A stretch of DNA of 64,000 nucleotides, taken from an uncultured Acidimicrobiales bacterium. GTDB lineage: Bacteria > Actinomycetota > Acidimicrobiia > Acidimicrobiales > SZUA-35. The notes beneath the pieces were generated by a model, which saw only the letters and a list, made by a program, of their open reading frames with translations, ran no database searches and was not told the DNA's origin. Shown here piece by piece: positions 53,083-63,241 of the stretch (position 1 is the stretch's first letter; every line of letters begins with the position of its first letter). The stretch lies in the NCBI GenBank assembly GCA_937922805.1, contig CALAJV010000016.1, forward strand, positions 62,001 to 126,000, written 5' to 3'. A program made the position numbers and the translations under genes.

Positions 53083-54168
53083 ATGCTTATAGCGGTGTCT
53101 TCAATCAGCGGATCGCCAGGAGTGTCGGCTTGGACACTTATGTTGGCTGCTGCTTGGCCTGACCCTCAAACTCGAATTTTGGTCGAAGCCGACCCTTCCG
53201 GTGGCGTCCTCGCCGCCAGATACGGCTTATCCTCAGATCCCGGCGTTGTAACGCTGGTTTCACAAGCCCGGCTTCATCTGGGCCACCGACCTGAACTCCA
53301 AAGCTGCGGTCGTCGCCTCGACGCAAATTTGTGGTGTATTCCCGGCCCGGAAACAGCAGAGGGTGCAGGACACATTTGGAGTGGCGGGGCACAACCTTTG
53401 GCCGAGTGTTTGGCCGGAGACGATCGGCTGTGGTTCGTAGACTGCGGCCGAATCTACCCAAATACAACGTTGTCACCATTGCTGTCCGCATCTGATTTGC
53501 ATCTGCTCTTTGTTGGATCATCGACCGAATCGTTAGTCGCTGTCCCGTCCCGAGTTAGTTGGCTATCTGAACACGCCCCGACGTGCGTTGTGTCTGTCGG
53601 CAACTCCGGGCGGCACCCAGACGAGATGCTCAAGTTCTTCGGATCGGAGCGAGTGTGGCAGGTCGGCTATCAACGTGATCTATCGAAGATCGCCGGTCAA
53701 GTCTTCGAATCGGGTCGAGCCCGAAGGTCGAAAGCATGGCGGGCCGCAGTCGAAATCTCCGACAACATCTGCCATTGGCTCAATGAGCAGACCGATTCCA
53801 AACAACGCGAAGGAGTCAATCAGCATTCGGCGGCAACGCCGACACTGGACGCACCAGGTGGGAAACAATCCGCCAACAATTCTTCGGTACCCGCTGACGC
53901 TCCGCCACCTTCACCCGAAGTGGCCGAAACGGGCCTTACCTTGTCTGATTCGCTGGCCCCACCGATATCGACGCCAGATAGTTCGATGGCCGCCGCAGCG
54001 CCAATTGCCGGAAGACCACGGATGCCGAGCGAAGAATTCAAAGATCGACCGTCTGCTCCTAAGCTGCCGCCTGTAAGTAGAAAATCAGGGTGGTCCGAGC
54101 CATTGCCCGAGATTCCCGATGATGAACCTAAGCAGGCCCACCCGACTGCCACAAGCGAGGCCGGATAG
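53083..54168 (+). CDS. CpaE/MinD-like protein with degenerate P-loop
   Basis: A 361-residue protein. The N-terminal part resembles a MinD/ParA-type ATPase used in Tad systems to localise the machinery: SSISGSPGVSAWTLMLAAAW in place of the usual GKGGVGKT, RILVEADPSGG and WFVDCGRIYPN. The lysines of the deviant Walker A motif are missing, so nucleotide binding may be lost. Residues about 235-361 are a Pro/Ser/Ala-rich disordered tail. It starts four bases after the CpaB-like gene and ends in TAGTG overlapping the CpaF gene. Confidence 0.75.
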   Translation: MLIAVSSISGSPGVSAWTLMLAAAWPDPQTRILVEADPSGGVLAARYGLSSDPGVVTLVSQARLHLGHRPELQSCGRRLDANLWCIPGPETAEGAGHIWSGGAQPLAECLAGDDRLWFVDCGRIYPNTTLSPLLSASDLHLLFVGSSTESLVAVPSRVSWLSEHAPTCVVSVGNSGRHPDEMLKFFGSERVWQVGYQRDLSKIAGQVFESGRARRSKAWRAAVEISDNICHWLNEQTDSKQREGVNQHSAATPTLDAPGGKQSANNSSVPADAPPPSPEVAETGLTLSDSLAPPISTPDSSMAAAAPIAGRPRMPSEEFKDRPSAPKLPPVSRKSGWSEPLPEIPDDEPKQAHPTATSEAG

Positions 54169-55511
54169 TGCCGTCGACCACTTCAGAGGCCCGTTCTGGC
54201 AACGTTGCAAGATACCAAGATCAGATGTTGACGAAAGCCAAAGAGGCATTGGAGCGAGAGGCTCGGAGACGGTCCGAATTTGGAAATGGAAACCTGACTC
54301 GCGAAGGCAAAGAGCTTTGTGTCGTAGGGGCCGCTCAAGAGGAACTAGCAGTCATTGACCGACACCGACTAGAACAAGGTTTACCGAAGCTAGAGCAAAA
54401 CCTTTCCCGGCAACTCCTCAAAGGCGTGCTTGGCGCGACTCTTGGCTTAGGCCCGGTCCAAGAGATCCTCGAAGACCCATCGGTAGAAGAAGTTCTCGGC
54501 CGCTGGGATTACCTGGTCGTGTACCGGTCTGGCAGGTCTCCGGAAGAAATACGGGGAAGTCGGACACCTTGGTCATCTCAACAAGAAATGGTTGAGTGGC
54601 TCGCCTACGCTGCTCGGACCCAAGGGCTAACCGAACGCTCTTTCAACCCGGGCTCGCCTTTGTTGGTAATGCGCCTTGGTCCTGGCCTACGTCTAGCGGC
54701 CCAGCGCGAAGTGGGCGAGCAGGTAACGTTCGCTCTCCGACGAAACGTTCTTGGGAGGTCGACCATCGAGCAGCTCGGCGCCTTCGGGATGTTTCACCCC
54801 GTCGTCGGTCAGTTCCTGAAGGCGGCAATGCGGTTGAGCGAGATCAGGATTGTTTTCGCGGGAGCGACTGGTGCCGGAAAAACTACCCTTGCTCGAGCAT
54901 GTCTGGCCGAGCTGCAACCAAGCGAGCATGTGATCGTTATGGAAGACACCGCCGAAATCGACTTGTTTGACCCCGACTACCATCCGAATGTTGAATCGTG
55001 GGAAGTCCGAGAAGCCAACGTTGAAGGGCAAGGCGAAGTGAGTCTGGCCGATCTGGTTCGTCACAGCCTTCGACACCGACCCGACTGGAACGTGGTAGGC
55101 GAGGTACGCGATGGTCAAGCTGCCACCCCAATGGTGGCGGCGATGACAGCAGGTATGTCTTCGTTGACGACCGTTCACGCTAAATCTGCGGTTGGTGCCC
55201 TTGATAAACTGCAGCTGTACCTTGGCATGGGGGATGAGCAGATGGGTGCGTCTATCGCCCAAATGCAGCTTTCTCTCGCTATTGACTTCGTTGTCCACGT
55301 CAAACGCAACTCGGCAACTGGTCGACGGTCCATCTCTGAGATTATTCAAGTGGCCGGGTTCGATCATGAACGGTGCACCGTCAACACGCTCTACCGTGAG
55401 CGACCCGATGGTCCGGTCGGTGCCAATGTGTTCACTGAGGAGATGGCGGAACGATTAGAGGCGGTCGGGTTTGATCCGCGCCAGTTCACCAGCTGGGGAG
55501 CCGTCGCATGA
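54168..55511 (+). CDS. cpaF: CpaF/TadA-type secretion ATPase
   Basis: A 447-residue secretion ATPase of the GspE/VirB11 superfamily. After a helical N-terminal domain, it has Walker A GATGAGKTT (232-240), an Asp box VIVMEDTAEI, a Walker B-like RPDWNVVGEVRDGQA and a His box MSSLTTVHAKS. Such enzymes power assembly of Flp pili or secretion of Tad substrates at the inner membrane. Its GTG start overlaps the preceding stop by one base, and its end overlaps TadB by four. Confidence 0.95.
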   Translation: MPSTTSEARSGNVARYQDQMLTKAKEALEREARRRSEFGNGNLTREGKELCVVGAAQEELAVIDRHRLEQGLPKLEQNLSRQLLKGVLGATLGLGPVQEILEDPSVEEVLGRWDYLVVYRSGRSPEEIRGSRTPWSSQQEMVEWLAYAARTQGLTERSFNPGSPLLVMRLGPGLRLAAQREVGEQVTFALRRNVLGRSTIEQLGAFGMFHPVVGQFLKAAMRLSEIRIVFAGATGAGKTTLARACLAELQPSEHVIVMEDTAEIDLFDPDYHPNVESWEVREANVEGQGEVSLADLVRHSLRHRPDWNVVGEVRDGQAATPMVAAMTAGMSSLTTVHAKSAVGALDKLQLYLGMGDEQMGASIAQMQLSLAIDFVVHVKRNSATGRRSISEIIQVAGFDHERCTVNTLYRERPDGPVGANVFTEEMAERLEAVGFDPRQFTSWGAVA

Positions 55512-56407
55512 CGACGTTCGGAGCTAGCTTGCTTAGCGCTATGTTCGCCGTCGGCCTTATTCTCTTAGCGGTCGGTATCCGAGGAACAATTCCGAAATTG
55601 GAAACCGAAAAACCAGCAACCAGAACGAAGCTCGGCATATCTCCGACGTGGATTGGGCTCGGCATCGCCGCCGCTTTCCTTGGTTGGGCCTTGACCGGTT
55701 GGCCCGCGATGAGCTTGTCGTTTGCCGGAGCGGTCGGGGTTTCCTACTACGCGATGGAGGTTCGTCGCTGGCGAAATCAAGCAGATGACTTGGCCGTCAG
55801 TCTGGCTAGTTGGGCCGAAATGCTATCGGACGTCATGCGATCACACTCAGCCTTGGGACAAGCAATACAGGAAACGGCAAGCTCAACTTCAGAAACACTC
55901 CGGCCCCATGTCAGCAAACTAGCGGCTCGTGCTCAGGCAACGTCAATGCAAGAGGCTTTGATTCAGTTCGCAGTTGACGTCGATCATGGAACTGCCGACG
56001 TCATTGTGACAGCGCTGCAAATTGCCGATGATGGCCAAGGCCGAAATATCCCCGCTGTTCTCGAAAAGATCGCAGATCAGACTCGGATCCGAACTGAGAT
56101 GTTGCTGCGTATCGAGTCTAGTCGATCAAAGATCTACTCCGAAGCCAGAACGATGGTCGCGTTGACCCTAGCAATGGTGGCGGCGTCAATGGTTTTTGGG
56201 CGGCCCTATCTGATTCCGTACAATCCGATTAGCGGACAGATCGTGTTGCTACTGGTAGGGGCTCTGTTCACCAGCGCCGGTATAGCGTTAGTGCGAATGG
56301 GCAGGCCGGTAGAAATGCCGCGCCTGCTTCGATCAGCCAATGCGGGCCTGGAATCGAACGCCGATCGGGGTAACTCTCCGCTGCTGCAGAGCGGGATACG
56401 GAAATGA
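55508..56407 (+). CDS. tadB: TadB-like type II/IV secretion F protein
   Basis: A 299-residue inner-membrane platform protein with three or four helices: one at the N-terminus, two near residues 45-80 and the rest near the C-terminus. The cytoplasmic loop carries the GspF-type pattern: LASWAEMLSDVMRSHSALGQAIQ and AADVIVTALQIADDGQGRNIPAVLEKI-like segments, ending TEMLLRIESSRSKIYSEART. It would form the membrane base for the CpaF ATPase with TadC. It overlaps both neighbours by ATGA. Confidence 0.9.
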   Translation: MTTFGASLLSAMFAVGLILLAVGIRGTIPKLETEKPATRTKLGISPTWIGLGIAAAFLGWALTGWPAMSLSFAGAVGVSYYAMEVRRWRNQADDLAVSLASWAEMLSDVMRSHSALGQAIQETASSTSETLRPHVSKLAARAQATSMQEALIQFAVDVDHGTADVIVTALQIADDGQGRNIPAVLEKIADQTRIRTEMLLRIESSRSKIYSEARTMVALTLAMVAASMVFGRPYLIPYNPISGQIVLLLVGALFTSAGIALVRMGRPVEMPRLLRSANAGLESNADRGNSPLLQSGIRK

Positions 56408-57276
56408 TGGTCGTAGCCGCTTCACTCATCGCCGGATTGGCTGCTATTGGTCTACTCGTCGCCATCAGAGGCCTAATCCGAACTCCTCCACCGCTTGAGA
56501 CGGCCGTGGGCCTTTCTAATGCAGCAGCGAGAAAACCAGCAACTCTGTGGTGGATCGAAGAACTAGAAGCTCGAGTTACTGGAACAGCACTCAGTCAACG
56601 AGACGCAGACCTGGCGGTACTCGGCCGATCCTATGAATCTTGGCGGGCTCGTCGTTTGGGGTGGGTAGCCGCAACGGCCGGAACGTTCGTTGTCTCGTAT
56701 CTTGGCCTTAAGGCCTCGATCGGCGGCGCTCCTTCTCCTGTTGTGTTCGTCGCTGTTCTCTTCTCGTCGCTTGTAACCGGGTGGTTCATTGCAGGCTGGG
56801 AACTGTCTTCTGACGCTGCAGTTGCTCGCAAAGCGATTCGCCACGCAGTGAGCCTATACCTTGAGCTAGCAGCCGTTGCCCTTGCTGGTGGGGCGGGTCC
56901 ATCGGAGGCGATGCGGCTCGGGTCTCGCTACGGCCACGGACGCGGATTTGCTCTCATCAGTAGTGCTATCGCCGGAGCGGAGGCCCGTCGGGTTTCGCCC
57001 TACGCCGCTCTAGAAGATCTAGGAAAAAGAATCGGCGTAACCGAACTAATCGAAGTTGGCAAAGCAATGGCGCTGGCCGATGAGAAAGGGGCCCCGATTC
57101 GAAGCACCTTGAATACGAAGGCCGACTCGGTCTCGTTCCGGCTGATGAACGCGGAGGAATCGGCGGCTGAGTCTCGATCGGTCGCTATGTCGTTGCCTTC
57201 TGTGTTGATGCTTTCGGGCTTCCTGTTGTTCCTGATGTTTCCCTTTGTAGCGGCATTGCTGGAAACCACAAAATAG
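56404..57276 (+). CDS. tadC: TadC-like type II/IV secretion F protein
   Basis: A 290-residue GspF-family membrane protein paired with TadB. Two hydrophobic segments near the N-terminus and about 90-130 and one at the C-terminus, with the motif RHAVSLYLELAAVALAGGAGPSEAMR and the late GVTELIEVGKAMALADEKGAPIRSTL. It starts within the TadB stop (ATGA). The operon has the ATPase and platform but no pilin, TadE/F or prepilin peptidase gene in the window. Confidence 0.9.
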   Translation: MMVVAASLIAGLAAIGLLVAIRGLIRTPPPLETAVGLSNAAARKPATLWWIEELEARVTGTALSQRDADLAVLGRSYESWRARRLGWVAATAGTFVVSYLGLKASIGGAPSPVVFVAVLFSSLVTGWFIAGWELSSDAAVARKAIRHAVSLYLELAAVALAGGAGPSEAMRLGSRYGHGRGFALISSAIAGAEARRVSPYAALEDLGKRIGVTELIEVGKAMALADEKGAPIRSTLNTKADSVSFRLMNAEESAAESRSVAMSLPSVLMLSGFLLFLMFPFVAALLETTK

Positions 57277-57295
57277 ATTCGCAGAACGAGGAATC

Positions 57296-60200
57296 ATGGC
57301 AGTTAGAGGTTCAAAGACAGCAAAGGTGGGAGCATCATGGCTGATAATTACAGCTGTCGTGATCGGCGTTCCCATGTTTCTTCTGTGGGTGGTCGGCAAT
57401 CCGTTTCCCAGCGTTGTGCCGGACTGGGCGACAATTAGTCGTGACATCAGTCAGCAAAATATTTCCGAGCCGTTCGTAATCAAGACACTCGCACTAATGG
57501 TCTGGGTTGTCTGGGTCCAAATCACCTGGGCCATTGTTTGGGAGGCTGCTGTTGCTGGGCCACGGATAGCAAAAGGAATTCGAACTAGGTCGGCACCGCT
57601 GGTTGCCCGACCACTAGCGTCACTCGCAACCCGGATTGTTTCGGCGGGTCTAGCTGCTGGGGTTGTCACCTCAACGAGCCAAACCTCATTGCCCGAGCGG
57701 ATTATTGTGGCTCCAAATGTGGTCCCCGCTAGCGTTCCCCAGCCAGTAGCGGACAATCAGGTCGACACCGAGGTTGGTGATGGACAGCGCTGGCTGGTTC
57801 AGCCTGGTGACTCGTTGTGGTCGATTTCGGGTGAAGACCAATCGGTGGCGGCTCAGATTATCGACCTGAATGGCACCGTTTCATCTCCGTTGGATGTCGT
57901 AGCTGGAGTATCGCTACGCGTTCCTGAAAGCGTTTCGATACCAGCGGACCGCCAATCCATGCCACTGGACATCGGTAGCCGACCACCGGTTGATTCCGGC
58001 GGCGCACAGCGACTAGTCGATCATGAACCCGACGCCAGGCGAGCCAGTCCGTCGCCAGAGGATCGCGAGCGTGACTCGAATGCAGGCTCGAGCGAAGGTC
58101 GTGCTGGCGAAGCTGACCTACTAGAGAAAACCTACTGGCAACCGCAACAAGCAACTGTAACTCCCGGTGACACTATCTGGGCTCTAGCCGAGAATCGGTT
58201 GGAACGCGCAAATCGGCCGACTTCGAACTCGGAGGTGCTCCAGTACGTCGATGAGGTAGTGGCCGACAATCCTGAGGTCCTCGACGATCCCGACTTGATA
58301 CATCCAGGTGATGTCCTCATACTGCCTTCGATCGGCGAGGCGCCAGAAGTAGCCGACCAACAAGATCTGGACCAACGTGAGCAAGGGCCGGAACCCAACG
58401 AATCGGAAGCGGATGCCTCGGCCACCCAATCAAACGTGGTTCCGTTGCCCCCGAGAACGACTGACAGCGATACCAACGAGCCATCAATTGGTCTCTACGA
58501 TTGGCTTACCAGATCTCGAATCGATCTGGGTCTCGGCGTTGGCGGAGCGATGCTCGGCGCAGCGGCGTTGTCCTTGCTTCGGCGCCGGCGAAAGTACAGG
58601 ATCGCTCACAGAAAGCGGGGGACGATTCCGATCGATCCCGACCCTCGACTAGATGATCTCGAAAGGCTCTTGCAGGCGGAGCGTTCCAAAGACAAAGCAG
58701 GGTGGATGACGGCCGCTCTCGCCTCGCTTTCAGCTCGTCCGGTGTGGGAGGACGAGCAAATACCAGTGCCCGTGCTAGCCGTCGCCAATTCTAAGTTCCT
58801 TGAGGTTACTTTTGCCAACCCCGATGAGATGGGCGCACCGATTCCGTGGGAATCAGTGGGCGATGGGAAACGCTGGCGACTTGACCGGTCGATCCCGGTG
58901 AAAGAAATTCCCCAAGCTGGTGTCGAGCACGCTACCCCAACGTTCGTAACGATCGCTGATGGAGTCATGCTCAATCTCGAAGGCGTGGGTCTGCTCTGCG
59001 TAGAAGGAGGATCGGTCGAGATCCGAATGGGTATTCTCCGATCGATCGTCCATGAGCTTGCCGCTTCGAGTTCTGCTCGCTGGGTCGATATTCGATCAAC
59101 GGCGTCCATCCCCGGAACTGGGTCCTACCCATTAGTCAGGCATCAGAAACCCGACAAACTAGGAGAGGAGCTAGAGGAATGGCTCAACGATTTCGACGAC
59201 TTTTTGTCAAGCACCGGCCGTTCCAGCACCTATGCATACCGGCTCAGTTCGCCAGAAGAACCTGTCGCACCGGTCGTCTTGTTGGTTGAGGAGTCGGATC
59301 AGCCTGAGCTGCAACCAGTTTATAGCCTCGCAGCAGAGCGAAGGTTGCCGGTCGGCGTCGTTCAACTCTTACGAGGCCCCCTCGATCCTCACGTTAAGAC
59401 GTCGTATTTCCCGTTGTCACCGGTCGAACCTAATGCAACGATCCGAATTGACGACGACGGGCTTGCAATCCTCGAGCCGTTTGGCATCGAAATTGTTCCT
59501 CAGGCGCTGTCGGAGTCGACGGCCAACGATCTCGGTCTGCTTCTCCAAAACGCCTCAAGCTCCCAAGTCGCTCCGCTGGTATCAAATCTGCAGCTGTCAG
59601 CCTCGATAACAAACCTAGCTGACCGGCACAAGAGTTCTATTGCAGCCAAGACCGCGCCGCTCGCGGGCGTTGAAAGCCCGTGGTCAGCCCTTGACCCAGA
59701 AACTACCGACGACGAACTAGCAGAATCTGCCGAGGAGACGGGTGGTTCGCGGCCCGAGGAATCCGACAGTGAAAAGGTCGAACTTCAATCAGCCAGGGGG
59801 TCGAATGCAGGGGTGGGGAAAGACACTCTCGCGTCGCTCCCAGGGGAGCGGACACTACGAGACGATGCAGCCGGCGTGCCGCTAGAAGCCGATCGCATCG
59901 ATCAGAATGGTGGTTCGGGTAGCGACTCAGAGCCGGATGGGGCGCTGCTCGATGTGCCCGATGAAGAGTACAAGCTTGAGACGCGAGCTGTCGACGGAGC
60001 GGCAAAAGCTTCGCAACACCCCGGTCCGGGCTTGACAGCTTTGGTTCTGGGGGAGGTGAAGGTCGTTGGTCTCGATGTCGAGCTCACGCCCCAGCAACTC
60101 TCACTCGTTACGTTCCTGGCCTGTGTCGGCGAGGCTAACAAGTCGACCATTGTCGATGCGCTGTGGGACGGAAAACCTATCTCTCGAAGCCGATTCCCTA

Positions 60201-60724
60201 ACCTACTAGCCGAAACGAGGGCCAAGATCGGCCGGAACACGCTGCCGGAGGCGAAAGCAGGCGTGTATCGCCTTAATGGTATCTCGACCGATCTGGGCCA
60301 GTTTGAACAGGCAATAGCGCTAGCGTCAAAGCAGTCAGCCTCCGAAGTGATTGACACGCTGAGATCGGCGTTCGAATTAGTCCGAGGAATTCCATTGACG
60401 ACGCCCAATGGTAGATATTGGACCTGGGTTGGCGATCACACACACCTAGCAGCCAGGGTTGAATCACTTGTCGCCGATGCTGCTCTTCGGTTGGCTGATC
60501 TTTTGGTTGAACAAGGAGACCTCGAGGGCGCCATCTGGGCCTGTGAGAGAGGTCTTCTGGCCTGTCCGATCGATGAGAATTTAGTAGCCAGCCTGGCCGA
60601 GACGTATGTTGCCTCAGGCAAGTTAGGCACGGCCCGGCGATTAGTCGACAGTTGGGAAGACAAGATCAATAGGCTCGAATGCGGCGAGCCTTCAGATGGT
60701 CCTCGGAATAGGCTCGTCGGGTGA
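57296..60724 (+). CDS. Transmembrane LysM protein with cytoplasmic winged-helix/BTAD regulator domain
   Basis: A 1142-residue protein. Hydrophobic helices lie at about residues 13-34, 61-85 and 107-129. A LysM domain at 166-210 (WLVQPGDSLWSISG) and a second LysM at about 281-340 (VTPGDTIWALAENRL) follow. Another helix at about 404-425 is followed by Arg/Lys-rich sequence, so by the positive-inside rule the LysM part is outside and the C-terminus inside. Near the end come a winged-helix-like segment (LTPQQLSLVTFLACVGEANKSTIVDALW) and a BTAD helical repeat domain. It may sense peptidoglycan or pilus assembly and control genes. It closes the Tad operon, 19 bp after TadC. Confidence 0.85.
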   Translation: MAVRGSKTAKVGASWLIITAVVIGVPMFLLWVVGNPFPSVVPDWATISRDISQQNISEPFVIKTLALMVWVVWVQITWAIVWEAAVAGPRIAKGIRTRSAPLVARPLASLATRIVSAGLAAGVVTSTSQTSLPERIIVAPNVVPASVPQPVADNQVDTEVGDGQRWLVQPGDSLWSISGEDQSVAAQIIDLNGTVSSPLDVVAGVSLRVPESVSIPADRQSMPLDIGSRPPVDSGGAQRLVDHEPDARRASPSPEDRERDSNAGSSEGRAGEADLLEKTYWQPQQATVTPGDTIWALAENRLERANRPTSNSEVLQYVDEVVADNPEVLDDPDLIHPGDVLILPSIGEAPEVADQQDLDQREQGPEPNESEADASATQSNVVPLPPRTTDSDTNEPSIGLYDWLTRSRIDLGLGVGGAMLGAAALSLLRRRRKYRIAHRKRGTIPIDPDPRLDDLERLLQAERSKDKAGWMTAALASLSARPVWEDEQIPVPVLAVANSKFLEVTFANPDEMGAPIPWESVGDGKRWRLDRSIPVKEIPQAGVEHATPTFVTIADGVMLNLEGVGLLCVEGGSVEIRMGILRSIVHELAASSSARWVDIRSTASIPGTGSYPLVRHQKPDKLGEELEEWLNDFDDFLSSTGRSSTYAYRLSSPEEPVAPVVLLVEESDQPELQPVYSLAAERRLPVGVVQLLRGPLDPHVKTSYFPLSPVEPNATIRIDDDGLAILEPFGIEIVPQALSESTANDLGLLLQNASSSQVAPLVSNLQLSASITNLADRHKSSIAAKTAPLAGVESPWSALDPETTDDELAESAEETGGSRPEESDSEKVELQSARGSNAGVGKDTLASLPGERTLRDDAAGVPLEADRIDQNGGSGSDSEPDGALLDVPDEEYKLETRAVDGAAKASQHPGPGLTALVLGEVKVVGLDVELTPQQLSLVTFLACVGEANKSTIVDALWDGKPISRSRFPNLLAETRAKIGRNTLPEAKAGVYRLNGISTDLGQFEQAIALASKQSASEVIDTLRSAFELVRGIPLTTPNGRYWTWVGDHTHLAARVESLVADAALRLADLLVEQGDLEGAIWACERGLLACPIDENLVASLAETYVASGKLGTARRLVDSWEDKINRLECGEPSDGPRNRLVG

Positions 60725-60748
60725 ACTAAAGCCCGGGTGCAAAGTCGA

Positions 60749-63082
60749 CTATTTCGAGAACACTTCGGTTGATGCCATCCAAACACCAGCCCGGCCTTGG
60801 TCAACCCCGATAGCAACAACCACACCGTTGTTTTCAGCTAGGTCGCGGATGGCGATGTTCTCCGAGAACTCATCGGACTCGAGGCCGAGATCATCCAGTC
60901 GAACCCACGACTGATCGGAGCTTCGGCGCCAAACCGCGCCGTCGGAACCAAGGTCGGATTCGGTCCACCCAACCAGGTAGGCCTCGTCGTCGATCTCAGC
61001 CACACCGTATGCGGCCCCAAGCTGGTCGAACGTTGAAAGATCCCATGGCCCGCCGTTGGTCGACGTAGCCACCACCGGGAAGCCATCGGCGTTTTGGCCG
61101 ACAATGATCCGTTCATCGTCGGCCACCAAACAATCATTAACTTCCAGTCCATCGAATTCATTGTTGGTAGTGGTTGAACCCCAACGCTCGCCAGCAGTGC
61201 TTTCCGCTACCTCGACTCTGCGGTTAGCCCAACTGAGAACGGCCATGTAGTCACCAGGTTGACCGGCCATACAGTTCACGAACCCGTTTAGGTCTTCGTC
61301 GACCGGCGAACTGGTTAGCAGCGCCTCTCGAGAACTGCCGTCTGGTTCGACGATCAAAAACAACGGCTTAGTCCGAGTCGATGTTTGCTCACCAACTCCG
61401 AGATCAACCAGCTTGCCTCCGCTGAGCAAAATCGACCCGCTTGGACCGTTTGCAGCGTCAACGGGGAGTAGCCGCAACGCCGGTTCAGGAATGTCGAGCG
61501 CTGCTGTGGCCCAAAGCCCCGAATCGTTAGGAGAGGTCAAATACACAGGATCCAAATAGAAACTGCTCCCGCCAAGAACGGCGGTAACAGCCTCATCATC
61601 ACGTTCATGAAGCACAACGCCGATCGAACTCTGCGGTCCATCAATCGCAACCGAGCCCCAACGGATCCCATCCGGAGATCGCCACAGCGTTGAACTATAG
61701 TCAAACCCCGTCGATGTCCGTGCCGTGTTGGTGCCAACGATAAACCAAGAATCTCCGGCAACGTGAATGTCGGCGGCGTCCAACTCGCCCGATTGAGTTA
61801 GAAGCACATCATCATCTTCCAATCGGTCGAACCGCCCTCCGTTCCACTGCACAGCTATGTCGCCGCCAGCAACCACAATGTGGTCGTCTTGGCCTAAGGC
61901 GAAGCCGTTGCTGACCAAATTGTTCCCGGCCAAATCAGACAAATCACCGTCGGTCTCCCAGGTCTCGCCATCATCGGTCGAATGATGTAGTTGCTGTAAA
62001 AACGGCTCCGTGACGGTAGCCCACAGGTCGTCGCCGTCCACCAGTACTCGTTGGAAACCGAAGCCAGAGGTAACCCTCGACCCATATGTTTCTAGGAGCG
62101 GCTCGTTGGGACTCCACGGTCCAGACACTAAAGAGGCCGATGCGACCAGGGGAGCGGAAATAGCGTCGATAGTGGTAGCTCCAACCAACACCAGTTCCTG
62201 ATCCGAATTGACCGCAACGTCGTTCAGAAAACCGGATTCAGGCAACCCGAAGGTAGCCACCGTTTCGAGCTGTCCGGCCTGTTCCGACCACAATTTCGGG
62301 ATTGGGTCGCGCGTAGGATCAAAGGAGGTGCCGACGATAACGAGTTGATCCTGCCAAACGGTCGCCGCCGACATAATCACATTTTCAGTATCGTCAAGCT
62401 CATCTTCAGCAATCGGAATGGACTCCCAAGCACTCCCCGAGAGTCGCCACACAGCAGGGGAGGTCCGGCCGTTCAACGTTTCCGAGCCGATCAGCACCGT
62501 CTGCTCCGAACCTGACGCAAACCGATCCACAGTGGCATTGGGCGAGGTAGTTGGAAGTTCCGTCGACGTCGCATCTTCTGGATTGCTGGCAAAGGTCCAA
62601 ACAGTTGGTGACGCCTTCCCACCCTCAACGACGTGACCACCGACAAGAAATCTATCGCCACTGGCCCTAACTGTTGTGGCATTAGCGGTCAAACCATCGG
62701 ACGGAAGCACCGAGAGGGTACTGACCGAATCATCGTCAGGGTAGACAATACTAACCACGGCGCTACGGCTTCGTGAAACACCGTCCTCGACTGCACCAAC
62801 GAACATCCAACCAGGTTTGTCGGTCGTCCCAACTGCGTCATTAATCAAGATCTGTGACGATCGATGGGCAAACGAATCAGCGTCGATTCGCACAAAGCGG
62901 TTGCCGGGTTCGACTGCCTCATCGGCTTCGATTTCGATTTCCGTGCGATTCTCCGGTGGCTCGGCCGGGGCCGATTGAATAGTCTCTCCCGACGTGCACG
63001 ACAACAAGGTCAAACTCATGGCAGCGATCGACCACACGATTGTCTTTGGCCGAATTTCTCGACTGTACAAACGAGTACTCAT
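60749..63082 (-). CDS. Lipoprotein of unknown function, probably beta-propeller
   Basis: A 777-residue exported protein. The signal peptide ends in SLTLLSC, with lipidation Cys29. The mature part is made of repeating beta-rich segments with WTxxxNPED- and WSEQAGQLETVATF-like blades, suggesting a beta-propeller. No catalytic motif was found. The length and repeated DxxW/GxxW segments are the only clues. It converges with the LysM/BTAD gene, 24 bp apart, and is on the same strand as the sortase gene. Confidence 0.75.
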   Translation of the reverse strand: MSTRLYSREIRPKTIVWSIAAMSLTLLSCTSGETIQSAPAEPPENRTEIEIEADEAVEPGNRFVRIDADSFAHRSSQILINDAVGTTDKPGWMFVGAVEDGVSRSRSAVVSIVYPDDDSVSTLSVLPSDGLTANATTVRASGDRFLVGGHVVEGGKASPTVWTFASNPEDATSTELPTTSPNATVDRFASGSEQTVLIGSETLNGRTSPAVWRLSGSAWESIPIAEDELDDTENVIMSAATVWQDQLVIVGTSFDPTRDPIPKLWSEQAGQLETVATFGLPESGFLNDVAVNSDQELVLVGATTIDAISAPLVASASLVSGPWSPNEPLLETYGSRVTSGFGFQRVLVDGDDLWATVTEPFLQQLHHSTDDGETWETDGDLSDLAGNNLVSNGFALGQDDHIVVAGGDIAVQWNGGRFDRLEDDDVLLTQSGELDAADIHVAGDSWFIVGTNTARTSTGFDYSSTLWRSPDGIRWGSVAIDGPQSSIGVVLHERDDEAVTAVLGGSSFYLDPVYLTSPNDSGLWATAALDIPEPALRLLPVDAANGPSGSILLSGGKLVDLGVGEQTSTRTKPLFLIVEPDGSSREALLTSSPVDEDLNGFVNCMAGQPGDYMAVLSWANRRVEVAESTAGERWGSTTTNNEFDGLEVNDCLVADDERIIVGQNADGFPVVATSTNGGPWDLSTFDQLGAAYGVAEIDDEAYLVGWTESDLGSDGAVWRRSSDQSWVRLDDLGLESDEFSENIAIRDLAENNGVVVAIGVDQGRAGVWMASTEVFSK

Positions 63083-63241
63083 GACTTACTTGAGCCTAGA
63101 ACGGGTAACCAGCTGAATGACGTCATGGCACCCGAAGCGGGAGCAGAAAATTTGCTGGACCCGAAGTGGAACGTTGTGAGCTACAACCGTTTGAATCGAA
63201 GCCCTGGCCTAACTCTGTTTCTAGGACAAAGAGTGGCAGGC

